Positions 49,495-58,717 are shown, numbered from the stretch's first letter. The stretch: DNA of 64,000 nt from Brevibacillus_H sp041920465 (GCA_041920465.1 JBHGXW010000019.1:62001-126000), one strand, 5' to 3'. The notes: generated from the sequence alone by a model not told the origin. Translations and numbers: made by a program.

Positions 49495-49500
49495 TACATG

Positions 49501-49537
49501 AAAGCAGACCTTTGTTATGTAACAAAAGTCTGCTTTA
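49501..49537 (+). terminator. Terminator of the YebC-family gene
   Basis: AAAGCAGAC/GTCTGCTTT with an inner TTTGTT/AACAAA stem and trailing T, 6 bases after the stop. Confidence 0.88.
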
Positions 49538-49591
49538 TTCCCCCCAACACAGAGGTTTCGAATTGTCAAACTTATGTCGGGAGGGGTTTTT

Positions 49592-50236
49592 TTATTTCTC
49601 TTCAATTGTAATCGTCTTGATCGACACCTGCTCGGTCGGTTTGCTTGGCTCGCCGGAGTTTGGATCGTTGGTCACCGGAGTGGAAGCAATTTTTTCCACG
49701 GTGTCCATGCCTTCAACCACCTTGCCAAAAATCGTGTAGTTTGGCATGCTGTTCAAATTTTTGACATCCTCACCTGTCCCGATAAAAAACTGACTGCCGT
49801 TCGTATTGGGTCCGGCGTTGGCCATTGCGACAACTCCCGGCTCGTACATGTGGCCATTGTTTAACTCGTCTTCGAACTTGTATCCGGGACCGCCGGCACC
49901 TGTACCATAAGGATCACCGGTTTGGATCATGAATGTCTTGATAATGCGGTGGAAAATAACTCCGTCATAAAAATGATCCTTCGAGAGGAACACGAAATTA
50001 TTAACCGTTTTTGGTGCATCTTTGGCAAACAATTCGATCTTGAATGTTCCCTTTGTTGTGTCGACCGTAGCATAATACTGTCTGTTCACATCAATCGTCA
50101 TATCGGGCGCTTTTTGATATTGTTTCGGTTGTTTGGGAGCAGCTGCCGGCGAAGGTTGAGTTTCGTTTGTGCTGCAGCCAACCAGCGTCAAGGTGATCAA
50201 ACCAATTAGTGCCAAGCCAGATAAGAATCGCTTCAT
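49592..50236 (-). CDS. Lipoprotein peptidyl-prolyl isomerase (cyclophilin type)
   Basis: A 214-residue exported cyclophilin. The signal peptide ends with the lipobox LTLVG-C21, followed by a short Pro/Gln linker. The cyclophilin core has GTFKIELFAKDAPKTVNNFVFL, FHRIIKTFMIQTGDP with the catalytic arginine, and NGSQFFI. It should sit on the outer face of the membrane and help fold exported proteins. AGGAGG is 5 bases before the ATG. Confidence 0.93.
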   Translation of the reverse strand: MKRFLSGLALIGLITLTLVGCSTNETQPSPAAAPKQPKQYQKAPDMTIDVNRQYYATVDTTKGTFKIELFAKDAPKTVNNFVFLSKDHFYDGVIFHRIIKTFMIQTGDPYGTGAGGPGYKFEDELNNGHMYEPGVVAMANAGPNTNGSQFFIGTGEDVKNLNSMPNYTIFGKVVEGMDTVEKIASTPVTNDPNSGEPSKPTEQVSIKTITIEEK

Positions 50237-50372
50237 GTTTTACCTCCTGAGATATGCAAGGAATGCGAATGGAAGTGGAATATCCATATTATACTTCCCT
50301 TCACAATTTTAAATCACGGGGCAGTCTTTGACCACCCTGCAAGCAGGTAGATCCTTTATCGAGTCCCAAACA

Positions 50373-50381
50373 TGTTATAAT
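50373..50381 (+). promoter_or_regulatory. Extended -10 promoter of the Cys/Met PLP gene
   Basis: TGTTATAAT, a perfect extended -10, 31 bases before the ATG at 50412. Confidence 0.6.
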
Positions 50382-50411
50382 AGTGAAAAAAGGGCAATAG
50401 GAGAGAAAGTG

Positions 50412-51560
50412 ATGTCAGAACATTTTGAAACAAAGGCAGTACATATTGGTCATCCGCAGACAGGAGCGGATGTTGCCAAATCAACACCGATCTATCAAAC
50501 ATCTGTTTTTGCGTTTCCAGGATTGGAAGAAGTGGAGCAGTACTATGCCGGTGAACGGGACTATCTTTATACGCGAAACGGCAATCCTAACCAGACGGAA
50601 CTGGCAGCGGCAGTCGCCAATCTGGAAGGAGCAGAAAACGGAGTAAGCGCCTCATCCGGGATGGGAGCGATTATGGCAGGATTGCTGGCGGTGCTCGGCC
50701 CAGGAGACCATATTCTGGCATCCCATGAGATTTACGGCGGTACGTATGCCCTCTTGCATAAGGAACTTTCCCGCTTCCAGATCGAATTGGAATTAATCAA
50801 TCTGCAAACCATTTCATCTTTAGATGACCATGTCAAGCCGAATACCAAAATGCTGTTCTTTGAGACGATCACAAATCCCCTTCTGACTGTGGTGGATATG
50901 CCGTTCTGGATTCAGCAGGCCAAAAAACATGGTCTGATCACGATGATTGACAACACCTTTGCCACCCCGTATCTCGTGCAGCCTGCCCTTTTCGGAGCCG
51001 AGTTGGTCGTGCACAGCGCTACCAAGTATATTGGCGGGCATAGTGACGTGACGGCAGGCGTGCTGGTGGGCAGAAGCGATTTGATTGCCCGGGCGAGAGA
51101 GATAATTGTCAACTATGGTGCTTCCTTAAGTCCGTTCGAAGCCTGGTTGACCTCGCGGGGACTGAAAACGTTGGCTCTTCGCATGGAGCGGCAATCGGAC
51201 AATGCCAAAAAGGTAGCGGCTATTCTGGAGCAGCATCCATCGGTAAGCCAGGTGTATTATCCGACGGAACAAGCAACTTCTTTCTTCCGGCGCCAAAGCC
51301 AAGGAGCGATGATTTCGTTTCGGCTGAAGGATGAAAGCAGGATCTATGACTTCTATCGGGCACTTTCCTGGATCAAGTTCGCTCCGTCCCTTGCCGGGGT
51401 GGAAACCACAGTATCCCATCCTGTTACCACTTCTCATCGCGCACTGAGCGAACAACAGCGCAGGGAAACTGGAATTACCATGGGCCTCATCCGTCTCTCT
51501 GTGGGAATCGAGGCATGGGAAGACATTGTAGACGATCTGAACAAAGGACTCCAAGGGTAA
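50412..51560 (+). CDS. Trans-sulfuration PLP enzyme (cystathionine gamma-synthase/lyase or methionine gamma-lyase)
   Basis: A 382-residue Cys/Met-metabolism PLP enzyme. ETKAVHIGHPQTGADVAKST at the start, YTRNGNPNQTELAAAVANLE, SASSGMGAI, DNTFATPYL, and the PLP lysine in HSATKYIGGHSDVTAG are intact, as is the C-terminal RLSVGIE with the carboxylate arginine. The family does gamma- or beta-elimination or replacement on sulfur amino acids, and sequence alone does not separate them. The ATG at 50412 follows AGGAGAG; a GTG one codon upstream is an alternative. Stand-alone gene. Confidence 0.9.
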   Translation: MSEHFETKAVHIGHPQTGADVAKSTPIYQTSVFAFPGLEEVEQYYAGERDYLYTRNGNPNQTELAAAVANLEGAENGVSASSGMGAIMAGLLAVLGPGDHILASHEIYGGTYALLHKELSRFQIELELINLQTISSLDDHVKPNTKMLFFETITNPLLTVVDMPFWIQQAKKHGLITMIDNTFATPYLVQPALFGAELVVHSATKYIGGHSDVTAGVLVGRSDLIARAREIIVNYGASLSPFEAWLTSRGLKTLALRMERQSDNAKKVAAILEQHPSVSQVYYPTEQATSFFRRQSQGAMISFRLKDESRIYDFYRALSWIKFAPSLAGVETTVSHPVTTSHRALSEQQRRETGITMGLIRLSVGIEAWEDIVDDLNKGLQG

Positions 51561-51729
51561 AGGATTATTCTCTGAAGAAATACCACTCGTGTCTGCCAGA
51601 ATTGGCTTGCTGGTAAGGTATCCAGCAAAAAAAATTTGGCGGATACGGGTGATTTTTTTTCAAACTGGTGACGTTTTGTCTGACTCAGCCGTCAAAACGG
51701 ATAGTTAGATTGAGTATGGAGGAAGAGGG

Positions 51730-52311
51730 ATGGGAATGCCATTGAAACAGGAGGAAGACAAGTTTTCTCCGTTACCCGATCAACCGGATGGTTATTACGA
51801 AGATAGGGATTTCTCTCAGCTTTATGATGAGTATTTTGACCGTGTAAACCGATATTTGCGTTGTCGCGTTTACAATACTTGGGATGCAGACGATCTGACT
51901 ACCACGGTATTTATCAAAGCATTGGAAAAGTTTGATCAATACAGCCGAACAAGCCCGTTTGCCTCCTGGATTTTCCGGATTGCCCACAACACTTTCATCG
52001 ATTTTCTCCGGAAAAACCGGGAAACGCCTGTTGAACAGGAAGAGATTCTGGAAGGCAAGATCGATAACACCTGGCAGCCGGAGCAGCAGGCGCTCACCAA
52101 TGAGGAGATTCGCCTTTTGAAGGAAAGGTTGGACCTATTGACTCCTGATCAACGGGATGTTCTAACGCTCAGATATTTTGCCGATCTCAAAATTCAACAG
52201 GTAGCCGAGGTCTTGGGAAAAACGGAGTCAAGCGTCAAGATGATTTCTCATCGGGGATTACATCAACTTCAAAAACTATATGAGGAGGGAAACAGCCATG
52301 AAAGACGATAA
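51730..52311 (+). CDS. ECF-type RNA polymerase sigma factor
   Basis: A 193-residue sigma factor. Region 2 runs FSQLYDEYFDRVNRYLRCRV to ASWIFRIAHNTFIDFLRK, and region 4 runs LTPDQRDVLTLRYFADLKIQ to VLGKTESSVKMISHRGLHQL. It has a ~25-residue acidic extension at the start and no extra C-terminal domain. The ATG follows GAGGAAGAGGG. It overlaps the next gene, a membrane beta-propeller protein, by 14 bases, the usual sigma/anti-sigma coupling. An inverted repeat (CGTTTTG...CAAAACG, 51672-51699) lies upstream. Confidence 0.93.
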   Translation: MGMPLKQEEDKFSPLPDQPDGYYEDRDFSQLYDEYFDRVNRYLRCRVYNTWDADDLTTTVFIKALEKFDQYSRTSPFASWIFRIAHNTFIDFLRKNRETPVEQEEILEGKIDNTWQPEQQALTNEEIRLLKERLDLLTPDQRDVLTLRYFADLKIQQVAEVLGKTESSVKMISHRGLHQLQKLYEEGNSHERR

Positions 52312-53365
52312 GCGCTCCTCGCAAGAAGAGATGCAGGATACGACAATTGCGCAACTGTTGAGCCATTTGAAGCAGCTTCGCCAGGCGGTCCCCGTCAACT
52401 ATCAATTAAAAGCAGAATTAAAACAAAGATTGTTGGAACAGATGGAGCAGATGGAACAGGCCAACCGGTCCAAACAGGACTCGCCTGAAACACAACGGTC
52501 ATCGCTTTGGAAGCGGTGGGTTCCCATCGGGCTGGCAGTTTTAGCTGTGGCAGGATTCAGTTTGTTCCGGCAAGATTCGCTCGGCCTGCGCAAACCGGAG
52601 CCGTTGTCCATTACGCTGACAGGCTCCATCGAACAGGCAGCTATATCTCCGAGAGGTGATCAAATCGGGGTCGTAACCAAAGAGGAAAAACTGCTTATCT
52701 ACCAGATGGAAAACACGAAAAGTGATCGAATAGTATCGCTGCCTCAAACCAAAGGCAAGTACGATTCGCTTGCATGGTCAGCAGATGGGGGACAACTGGC
52801 CGTCATTGAGCAATCAGATGAAGCGGCAAGAATCTGGGTTGTCGATTTCGACCATGCCCGTCAATACGGTAGCCGGCTGATCTGGGAAGAAAAAGGCGGA
52901 CACTTTGCGAATTTGAGTTGGAGGCCTCAAGGGGAGCAGATTGCTTTTACCAGAGTCAAGGATGGAAGAGAAGAAATTTGGCTGGCCAACACAAGCTCAT
53001 ACGTGGCGGAAAAGATGATGGATGGAAGTCAGCCTGACTGGTCGCCTGACGGGAAATTCATCGCTTTCGTAACAGAAGGGCAAATCAAGGTAATGAATCT
53101 GGATACCAAAAAAAGGATAACGGTTGAAAAAGGAACTTGTCCTTCCTGGGTAACTGAACGCCAATTCACTTATATATCTGAAAAACAGCAGTTAATCCAG
53201 GTGGAACTTGATCCACAAACCAAATCTATCAAATCGAAGCAAGCTGTCAGCGACGAAATGAACGACATCAAGCGGGCTATATGGTCAAGAGACGGAAAGC
53301 ACCTCTTGTTCGTCCAGTCAATGAATCAACAGAATGCATGGTTTGTCGCTGAACGAGATGAATAA
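52298..53365 (+). CDS. Probable anti-sigma factor with a TolB-like beta-propeller
   Basis: A 355-residue membrane protein. The N-terminal ~75 residues are cytoplasmic and helical (TTIAQLLSHLKQLRQAVPVN), followed by one membrane segment (WVPIGLAVLAVAGFSLF) and an external six-bladed propeller with repeats such as SWRPQGEQIAFTRVK and DWSPDGKFIAFVTEG. Placement just behind, and overlapping, an ECF sigma gene makes an anti-sigma role likely; the propeller would be the signal sensor. TGAGGAGGG precedes the ATG. Confidence 0.8.
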   Translation: MKDDKRSSQEEMQDTTIAQLLSHLKQLRQAVPVNYQLKAELKQRLLEQMEQMEQANRSKQDSPETQRSSLWKRWVPIGLAVLAVAGFSLFRQDSLGLRKPEPLSITLTGSIEQAAISPRGDQIGVVTKEEKLLIYQMENTKSDRIVSLPQTKGKYDSLAWSADGGQLAVIEQSDEAARIWVVDFDHARQYGSRLIWEEKGGHFANLSWRPQGEQIAFTRVKDGREEIWLANTSSYVAEKMMDGSQPDWSPDGKFIAFVTEGQIKVMNLDTKKRITVEKGTCPSWVTERQFTYISEKQQLIQVELDPQTKSIKSKQAVSDEMNDIKRAIWSRDGKHLLFVQSMNQQNAWFVAERDE

Positions 53366-53378
53366 AGGAGAGAGCACC

Positions 53379-55640
53379 ATGTGGAGATTGATCTTGATCT
53401 TGGCAGTAGTGTTGATTGGCTTCCAATCGCCTCCTGCCTTTGCCGATGATGATATTGATATGCGGGTATCCCTTCCGTTGGGTGGAATCATGAAGCCAGG
53501 GGAGTGGACGCGGATTGAAGTAAGCCTGATGAGCGAGTCCAGTGATTTTTCCGGTAAACTGCAGCTCCATCATAACATGAACGGCTACAACTCAGATGGA
53601 GAAGCCTATCAGCAGGAAGTAAAGCTGGAAGCCAAAAAGAGCAAGCAATACTGTTTTGAGATCCCTAACGAGATATTAATGGATGGCAACATCAAGGTAG
53701 ATCTGGTGAAAGACGATACGGTGGTCGCCACGGAAAAGATCATGCAGAACATGCGGATGAATGATTACAGGGGTGTCGTACTTGATCAAAACCCCAACGC
53801 CTTTTATTTTCTGTCCATGCGAAATGAGGTGGACAGCCCTGGAACGTGGAGAGAATTGAACGTGACCCCGCTTTCTGCCAAAAAGCTTCCCGAAGAATCC
53901 TGGCTTTTACGAAACCTTGATCTGATTGCGATTGGCCATGTGGGAGCAAACGCGCTTAATGAGAAACAGATTGGGGCTATTAAAGAGTGGATTCAACAGG
54001 GCGGTACACTGCTGCTATCAACGGGCCCCAATCAAGCGGGAATACTTCCTGCCTTCCAAGAGTTTCTTTCCATTGCCCCTGGTCACGGCGGGACTACAAG
54101 CAATTTGAACCTGATTCGTGATTTATCCGGCCAAAACCGCTTGCCGGTTGAATCCATCCCTGTATATAACACCGATGCTCCGTTATTTGTGCTCAAGCAG
54201 GTTGGCAGCGGCAAAATCCTGTTTATTAACTATGATGTAAATACGGAACCATTGGCGTCGTGGCAGTTTAATCGTCAAATGTGGCAGCACTTGATCGAAA
54301 AATACAAGCTGGGCATTACCGATTCACTGCCTGGTATCCAAGATCCAATGGATCGCTCCGTAATTAACTTGAGCCGCTTAATTCCCGGTGTTTCCTTACC
54401 TGCAGTTGAATGGCTTGTGTTGATCTGGATTCTTTACGTAATCGTGGTGTCCCCGGTTCTTTATCTGGTTTTGAAGCGAAAAGATCGCCGCGAGTGGGCA
54501 TGGGGAATTGTTCCGCTGTTCGCGATCCTCTTAACCCTAGGAGTCTACACAATCGGGCGTTTGCAGGTGTCTAATGAAGATGCCAGCTACAGCGTATCAT
54601 CCGTCAATATTTTAAATGGTCAGTTGGCAAAAGTTTCGACGGCTGCTTCGTTTCTCGCCAGTTCTGGCGGTACCTATCAGGTTCAGACAGAGAAAGGATT
54701 TTTGTCCGTGCCGCTCAATTTTCAGAATGGACTAAGCCGGTTCGCTCAAGCTGACCTGACAGTTGGAACTGACAAGGACAACCTGTTTACCTATTCGCAG
54801 GTTCCTTACTTGACGGAGAAGCAAGCAGTGGCTACCGGTTTCCGAACCGATATCGGATCATTTGCTAATAACCTGTATGTGGAAGAGAACCAGCTGGCAG
54901 GATCGATTACCAACAAAACGTCGTACGACATGGACGAAATTTACGTGGATTTAGGGATGCAGCGCATTGCCTTGGGTGCTCTGAAAAAAGGGGAAACCAA
55001 ACAGGTCAAGGAAAAGCTGAAGGAATTATATCTTCCTGACCTTTCCCAAAATCGGGGCGAAAGACTTGATATTTCGGCTGAACAGCAGAAAGAAAAAATG
55101 AAAAATTCCGTAATCAACCCGACGGTGATGAACCAGATTCGGATTGTAGGTGTTTCAAGTCAGCCGCTTAAAGTTCTCACCATGTTAACGGAAAAAAATA
55201 CTCCGTACTATTTGAATGTGTTCACACAACCGCTTCGTTTAAGCCCGGCAACGGATGGCCGCATTCACTATCCATTCGGCACCTTATCGGTCGAGTCCAC
55301 TCGGGAAGATGGAATGGTGGAACGAACCGGGCCTTACACATGGGAGATGGGCAAAGGAAGCGTTACCTTCCGGCTTGACGTGAATTCTCTGGATCTGAAT
55401 GTCAAAAAAATCGAGATTCCGCTGGATCAAAGTCCGTATCGCCCGTTTGTTAAGGAAATCTATCATGTGAAGAGCGGCACCTGGAAAAAGCTGAATCGCG
55501 ATGAAAGAGTGATTCTGGAGAAGAATCTGTCGGAGTACATCACCAGAGACGGAAATATCGAAATCCGCATTTCCAATCCGGCCGATCAGCGCCTCTCTTT
55601 GCCGGAACCAAACTTCAATGTAGAAGGAGAGGAGAAGTAA
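53379..55640 (+). CDS. Large exported membrane protein with a GATase-like domain
   Basis: A 753-residue protein. A signal peptide (WRLILILAVVLIGFQSPPAF) leads into an immunoglobulin-like region, then a glutamine amidotransferase-like segment with IGAIKEWIQQGGTLLLSTGP (residues ~190-300), two membrane segments (about 345-405) and a second external beta-rich region ending in the long tail. No catalytic triad is visible, so the GATase-like part is probably structural. It lies between the anti-sigma gene and an ABC exporter, one base before the latter. AAAGGAGAG precedes the ATG. Confidence 0.75.
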   Translation: MWRLILILAVVLIGFQSPPAFADDDIDMRVSLPLGGIMKPGEWTRIEVSLMSESSDFSGKLQLHHNMNGYNSDGEAYQQEVKLEAKKSKQYCFEIPNEILMDGNIKVDLVKDDTVVATEKIMQNMRMNDYRGVVLDQNPNAFYFLSMRNEVDSPGTWRELNVTPLSAKKLPEESWLLRNLDLIAIGHVGANALNEKQIGAIKEWIQQGGTLLLSTGPNQAGILPAFQEFLSIAPGHGGTTSNLNLIRDLSGQNRLPVESIPVYNTDAPLFVLKQVGSGKILFINYDVNTEPLASWQFNRQMWQHLIEKYKLGITDSLPGIQDPMDRSVINLSRLIPGVSLPAVEWLVLIWILYVIVVSPVLYLVLKRKDRREWAWGIVPLFAILLTLGVYTIGRLQVSNEDASYSVSSVNILNGQLAKVSTAASFLASSGGTYQVQTEKGFLSVPLNFQNGLSRFAQADLTVGTDKDNLFTYSQVPYLTEKQAVATGFRTDIGSFANNLYVEENQLAGSITNKTSYDMDEIYVDLGMQRIALGALKKGETKQVKEKLKELYLPDLSQNRGERLDISAEQQKEKMKNSVINPTVMNQIRIVGVSSQPLKVLTMLTEKNTPYYLNVFTQPLRLSPATDGRIHYPFGTLSVESTREDGMVERTGPYTWEMGKGSVTFRLDVNSLDLNVKKIEIPLDQSPYRPFVKEIYHVKSGTWKKLNRDERVILEKNLSEYITRDGNIEIRISNPADQRLSLPEPNFNVEGEEK

Positions 55641-55641
55641 G

Positions 55642-56568
55642 ATGATCCGAACCGAAAATTTATCGAAACAATACGGAAAACTGCAGGCGCTAACCGATCT
55701 TTCGCTGAACATAGAAAAAGGCAAGGTATTTGGCTTCATCGGGCCGAACGGCGCCGGCAAATCGACAACCATGATGATACTCTCCACTTTGTTGGCGCCT
55801 TCTTCAGGCAAGGCTTATGTGGCAGGCTATGATGTGCAGAAAAATCCCAAGGCTGTCCGTCAATCGCTTGGCTACATGCCTGACTTCTTCGGCGTTTACG
55901 ACAATTTGAAGGCGACGGAATATCTCGATTTTTACGCCGGTGCTTACCATATTCCCGAATCGAAGCGGAAATCGCTCATTGCCGATTTGCTTGAGCTGGT
56001 CAATTTGTCCAATAAGGCAGATGCGTATGTAGATTCGCTTTCGCGCGGGATGAAGCAACGCCTTGGCCTCGCCAGGTGCCTGGTGCACAGTCCGGATGTC
56101 CTGATCCTTGACGAACCGGCTTCCGGCCTGGATCCACGCGCCCGTATCGAGATGCGGGAAATCCTGAAACAGCTTAGGTTGATGGGCAAAACGATTCTCA
56201 TCAGCTCCCATATCCTGCCTGAATTGGCGGAACTGTGCGACGAGATTGGCGTGATAGAAAAGGGGAGACTGATTGCCTGCGGCTCTGTGGATGAAGTGAG
56301 TGTCGGAACGAGAGGCATCTCCGTCATGCTGCTCAAAACGCTGGAAAAAGCGGATGTTGCCGAAAAAATCCTGCAAGAATCAGCCTTTGTGCGCCGCCTG
56401 GATAACAAACATAGTCATTTCCGCTTTCATTTTACCGGAACGGAACTGGATAAGGCGGAACTGCTTAAGCAATTGATTGCCGCCGAAATCCCGATTGTCC
56501 ATTTCGGGGAGTCAAAAGAAAATTTGGAGGACGTATTCTTGGCCATTACGGAAGGAGTGGTGAACTAA
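55642..56568 (+). CDS. ABC transporter ATP-binding protein
   Basis: A 308-residue ABC ATPase. Walker A is GPNGAGKST, the Q-loop region is LGYMPDFFGVYDN, the signature is DSLSRGMKQRLGLARC and Walker B is VLILDEPASGLD. The C-terminal 80 residues are the extension common in export-type systems such as NatA or drug exporters. It follows the exported protein after one base and overlaps the permease gene by one base (TAATG), so the five genes from the sigma factor on form one tightly coupled unit. Confidence 0.92.
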   Translation: MIRTENLSKQYGKLQALTDLSLNIEKGKVFGFIGPNGAGKSTTMMILSTLLAPSSGKAYVAGYDVQKNPKAVRQSLGYMPDFFGVYDNLKATEYLDFYAGAYHIPESKRKSLIADLLELVNLSNKADAYVDSLSRGMKQRLGLARCLVHSPDVLILDEPASGLDPRARIEMREILKQLRLMGKTILISSHILPELAELCDEIGVIEKGRLIACGSVDEVSVGTRGISVMLLKTLEKADVAEKILQESAFVRRLDNKHSHFRFHFTGTELDKAELLKQLIAAEIPIVHFGESKENLEDVFLAITEGVVN

Positions 56569-57419
56569 TGGGCTCCTTTTTTACCAACCCTTTATTTGTA
56601 AAAGAGATGCGGGAACGCTTCCGCAACAAAAAAAACATGTGGATCCTCGCGCTCTATCTGCTTGTCATGGGATCGATTTTGCTTGGTTTTATGTATGTCA
56701 CCCACATGGATGGAATCTCATACCCCGGAGAAAACAGGGAAGTATTTATCCTGACAGCGGTAATCCAATATGCGATGATTTGCTTTATCGCCCCGGCGTT
56801 GTCAGCGGGAGCGATCAGCGGCGAACGGGAGAGGCAGACGCTGAATATTTTGCTTACCACCCAATTGTCCCCCCGCAAAATCATCGTGAGCAAGCTGTTA
56901 ACCTCTTTGGCCTTTATTTTCCTGTTGGTGGTCTCTTCCTTGCCGCTGTACAGCTTCGTCTTTCTTTACGGCGGGATATCACCGACACAGCTTCTTACGC
57001 TGTTTAGTTTCTTCGCGATCAACATTGTCTTTTTTGGTTCGCTTGGGCTATTCTGCTCCACCTGGATCAAGCGAACGGGAGTAAGCACAATTACGGCATA
57101 CGGCTTGGCCTTCTTTGTGGTCGTAGGCACGGGACTATTGTTCTTGTTTATCGGGATGCTGCTGCATGAATTGTACCCGTTGGCCTATCAAGGCGATGAT
57201 GTATTTGCCCTGCCGTCGCTAAAAGTGTTGGGATCATTAAATCCGGTAATTGTCATGTTTGATATATTGGGTGAAGACCTCGGGCCGCACATTGAGTTAT
57301 TTATGCCGGAATGGTTGTTCTTCCTAATCATCTACAGTCTGTTAAGCCTGCTCATCGTAGCGTGGAGCGCTTACCTGCTCCGCCCGGTTCGCCGTTCCTT
57401 CTTGCCTTGGAAGAAATAG
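56568..57419 (+). CDS. ABC transporter permease (ABC-2 type)
   Basis: A 283-residue membrane protein with six helices and the family opening FTNPLFVKEMRERFRNKKNM. GAISGERERQTLNILLTTQL is the cytoplasmic coupling element. Its start overlaps the ATPase stop. It probably exports or inserts an envelope component, with the upstream exported protein as partner. It is the last gene of the sigma-factor operon. Confidence 0.88.
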   Translation: MGSFFTNPLFVKEMRERFRNKKNMWILALYLLVMGSILLGFMYVTHMDGISYPGENREVFILTAVIQYAMICFIAPALSAGAISGERERQTLNILLTTQLSPRKIIVSKLLTSLAFIFLLVVSSLPLYSFVFLYGGISPTQLLTLFSFFAINIVFFGSLGLFCSTWIKRTGVSTITAYGLAFFVVVGTGLLFLFIGMLLHELYPLAYQGDDVFALPSLKVLGSLNPVIVMFDILGEDLGPHIELFMPEWLFFLIIYSLLSLLIVAWSAYLLRPVRRSFLPWKK

Positions 57420-57467
57420 ACGTTTTCGTGTACAATAGGGAAGTCTACTTAATGGAGGTGGCCTGTC

Positions 57468-57647
57468 ATGGATCAAACAGACAAACAGGAAGTCCAAATT
57501 ATTGATTTTGAAGAATTGCTGCAATTTATCGAAGAGCGTTTGGCTAACGCGCAAATGAAAGTCGGGCGGGACGAAATCATTACGATTTTACAAGCAGAAG
57601 AATCGTTTCTGATGGAAAAAGGCGTGATCGAGGAGCTGGAAGCGTAG
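57468..57647 (+). CDS. Small acidic hypothetical protein (59 aa)
   Basis: A 59-residue acidic helical protein: MDQTDKQEVQIIDFEELLQF, then RDEIITILQAEESFLMEKGV. A well-placed GGAGGTG precedes the ATG, and an extended -10 (TGTACAAT, 57429-) lies upstream, so it is a separate unit. The strand-helix pattern resembles small Bacillus proteins of the YozD/YkvS type, but no family is confirmed. It is too short for default gene calling. Confidence 0.7.
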   Translation: MDQTDKQEVQIIDFEELLQFIEERLANAQMKVGRDEIITILQAEESFLMEKGVIEELEA

Positions 57648-57727
57648 CAGCAAAAGCAGGTTGTGTCTTGCGAATCGCATCTGTATACTGTAATGGAAGT
57701 GTACACCATTTTTCTTGAAGGACGTGA

Positions 57728-58057
57728 ATGAACATGGCGAACGAAATGGAAAACAAAGATTTGGAAGTAGGCGACGTAATTACGCTTGATGATGAGAATG
57801 GCGAATCGATCGGCGATTTTGAAGTAATTGCCCTTTATGAACTGGACGGCAAGGAGTATGTTGCCTTAACCCGCCCGTTGGATGAAGAAGAAATGGAAGA
57901 GACTGACGAAGAACTGGAGATTTTCGTGCTTGGCATTGAAAACGGCGAATTGGTACCGTTGGAAGAAGACGAAGAAGCCAAAGCGTTCGCCAAGCTGGAC
58001 GAAATCCTCGAAGACATCGAACTGGTTGCGCACGACCACGACCACGATCATAAGTAA
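57728..58057 (+). CDS. DUF1292 acidic protein (YrzB-like)
   Basis: A 109-residue very acidic protein. DVITLDDENGESIGDFEVIA and YELDGKEYVALTRPLDEEEM are the DUF1292 core (residues 15-60), followed by an acidic helix and a C-terminal histidine-rich end (HDHDHDHK), probably metal-binding. Bacillus YrzB lies in the same family; no activity is known. A promoter with TTGTGT and TATACT (17-base spacing) precedes it, and AAGGA is 7 bases before the ATG. Confidence 0.9.
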   Translation: MNMANEMENKDLEVGDVITLDDENGESIGDFEVIALYELDGKEYVALTRPLDEEEMEETDEELEIFVLGIENGELVPLEEDEEAKAFAKLDEILEDIELVAHDHDHDHK

Positions 58058-58200
58058 TAAGAAACTGGATTCTGTCATCATGGAATGAGTCAGGACGAGC
58101 CATCGCCTGTAAGTCAAATGGCAAGACGGAATCAATCAGGTTGATTTAGGGTTTTAGACCCAAAAAAGTTCAAGCGTACACGAATGATTATGCGTTTATT

Positions 58201-58243
58201 ACCCACCTGACTAGGAAGCATGAGCTATAGTCTAGGTGGGTTT
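58201..58243 (-). repeat. Dispersed hairpin, divergent copy G
   Basis: ACCCACCTGACTA pairs with TAGTCTAGGTGGGTTT around an AGCATGAGCTA loop. The right half, GAGCTATAGTCTAGGTGGGTTT, matches the GTGGGTT end of the family (compare CTATAGTCGACTGGGTTT in copy E1 reversed), but the GGGGCCCC end is missing. It starts 7 bases after the stop of the YflT-domain gene and could also act as its terminator. Confidence 0.55.
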
Positions 58244-58250
58244 CATTCGC

Positions 58251-58622
58251 TTAACTCGGAATAATGTTGTCTTTCAAATCCCTGACGAGAAGAATGCAGG
58301 TTTTATCCGTCTCCTGAAGCTCGCGGAACAGGGCGGAAGCTTCATCTTTGGTCAGCCCGAGATGCTCCATCTTGGACCGAAGCTCTTCGCCGCCGTTGGC
58401 GAACACATGGCATTTTGATTCAATGTTTCCTACCGCATCTTCGAAGTGCTTGCTGTACTTGTAGTAGTTGTTCCGCTGGTTGGAGTGGTTGCGGTCCGGA
58501 TTCCACTTAAGCACGTAGATGTCATCTTTGGCATATCCGGAGGAATTGAGTGCCTGAATATCGGAAACAAGCTCCTGGTCGAACTTATGAAACTTCACAA
58601 ACGGTTTGGTTGCGCTAATCAT
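58251..58622 (-). CDS. YflT-domain general stress protein (GSP-17M family)
   Basis: A 123-residue cytosolic protein of the heat-induced stress protein YflT family. IQALNSSGYAKDDIYVLKWN after the first helix and LTKDEASALFRELQETDKTC near the end match the domain. In B. subtilis such genes are sigma-B dependent; no sigma-B promoter was found by eye. GGGAGGACG precedes the ATG. Function unknown beyond stress association. Confidence 0.85.
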   Translation of the reverse strand: MISATKPFVKFHKFDQELVSDIQALNSSGYAKDDIYVLKWNPDRNHSNQRNNYYKYSKHFEDAVGNIESKCHVFANGGEELRSKMEHLGLTKDEASALFRELQETDKTCILLVRDLKDNIIPS

Positions 58623-58717
58623 TCAAACGTCCTCCCTTGCGACTGGTGAATGTCACGCCTTATTGTTGCCTGAAATTGCTCCCGTTACCCGGCTAATCGG
58701 CGATTTCTTTCCCCATC

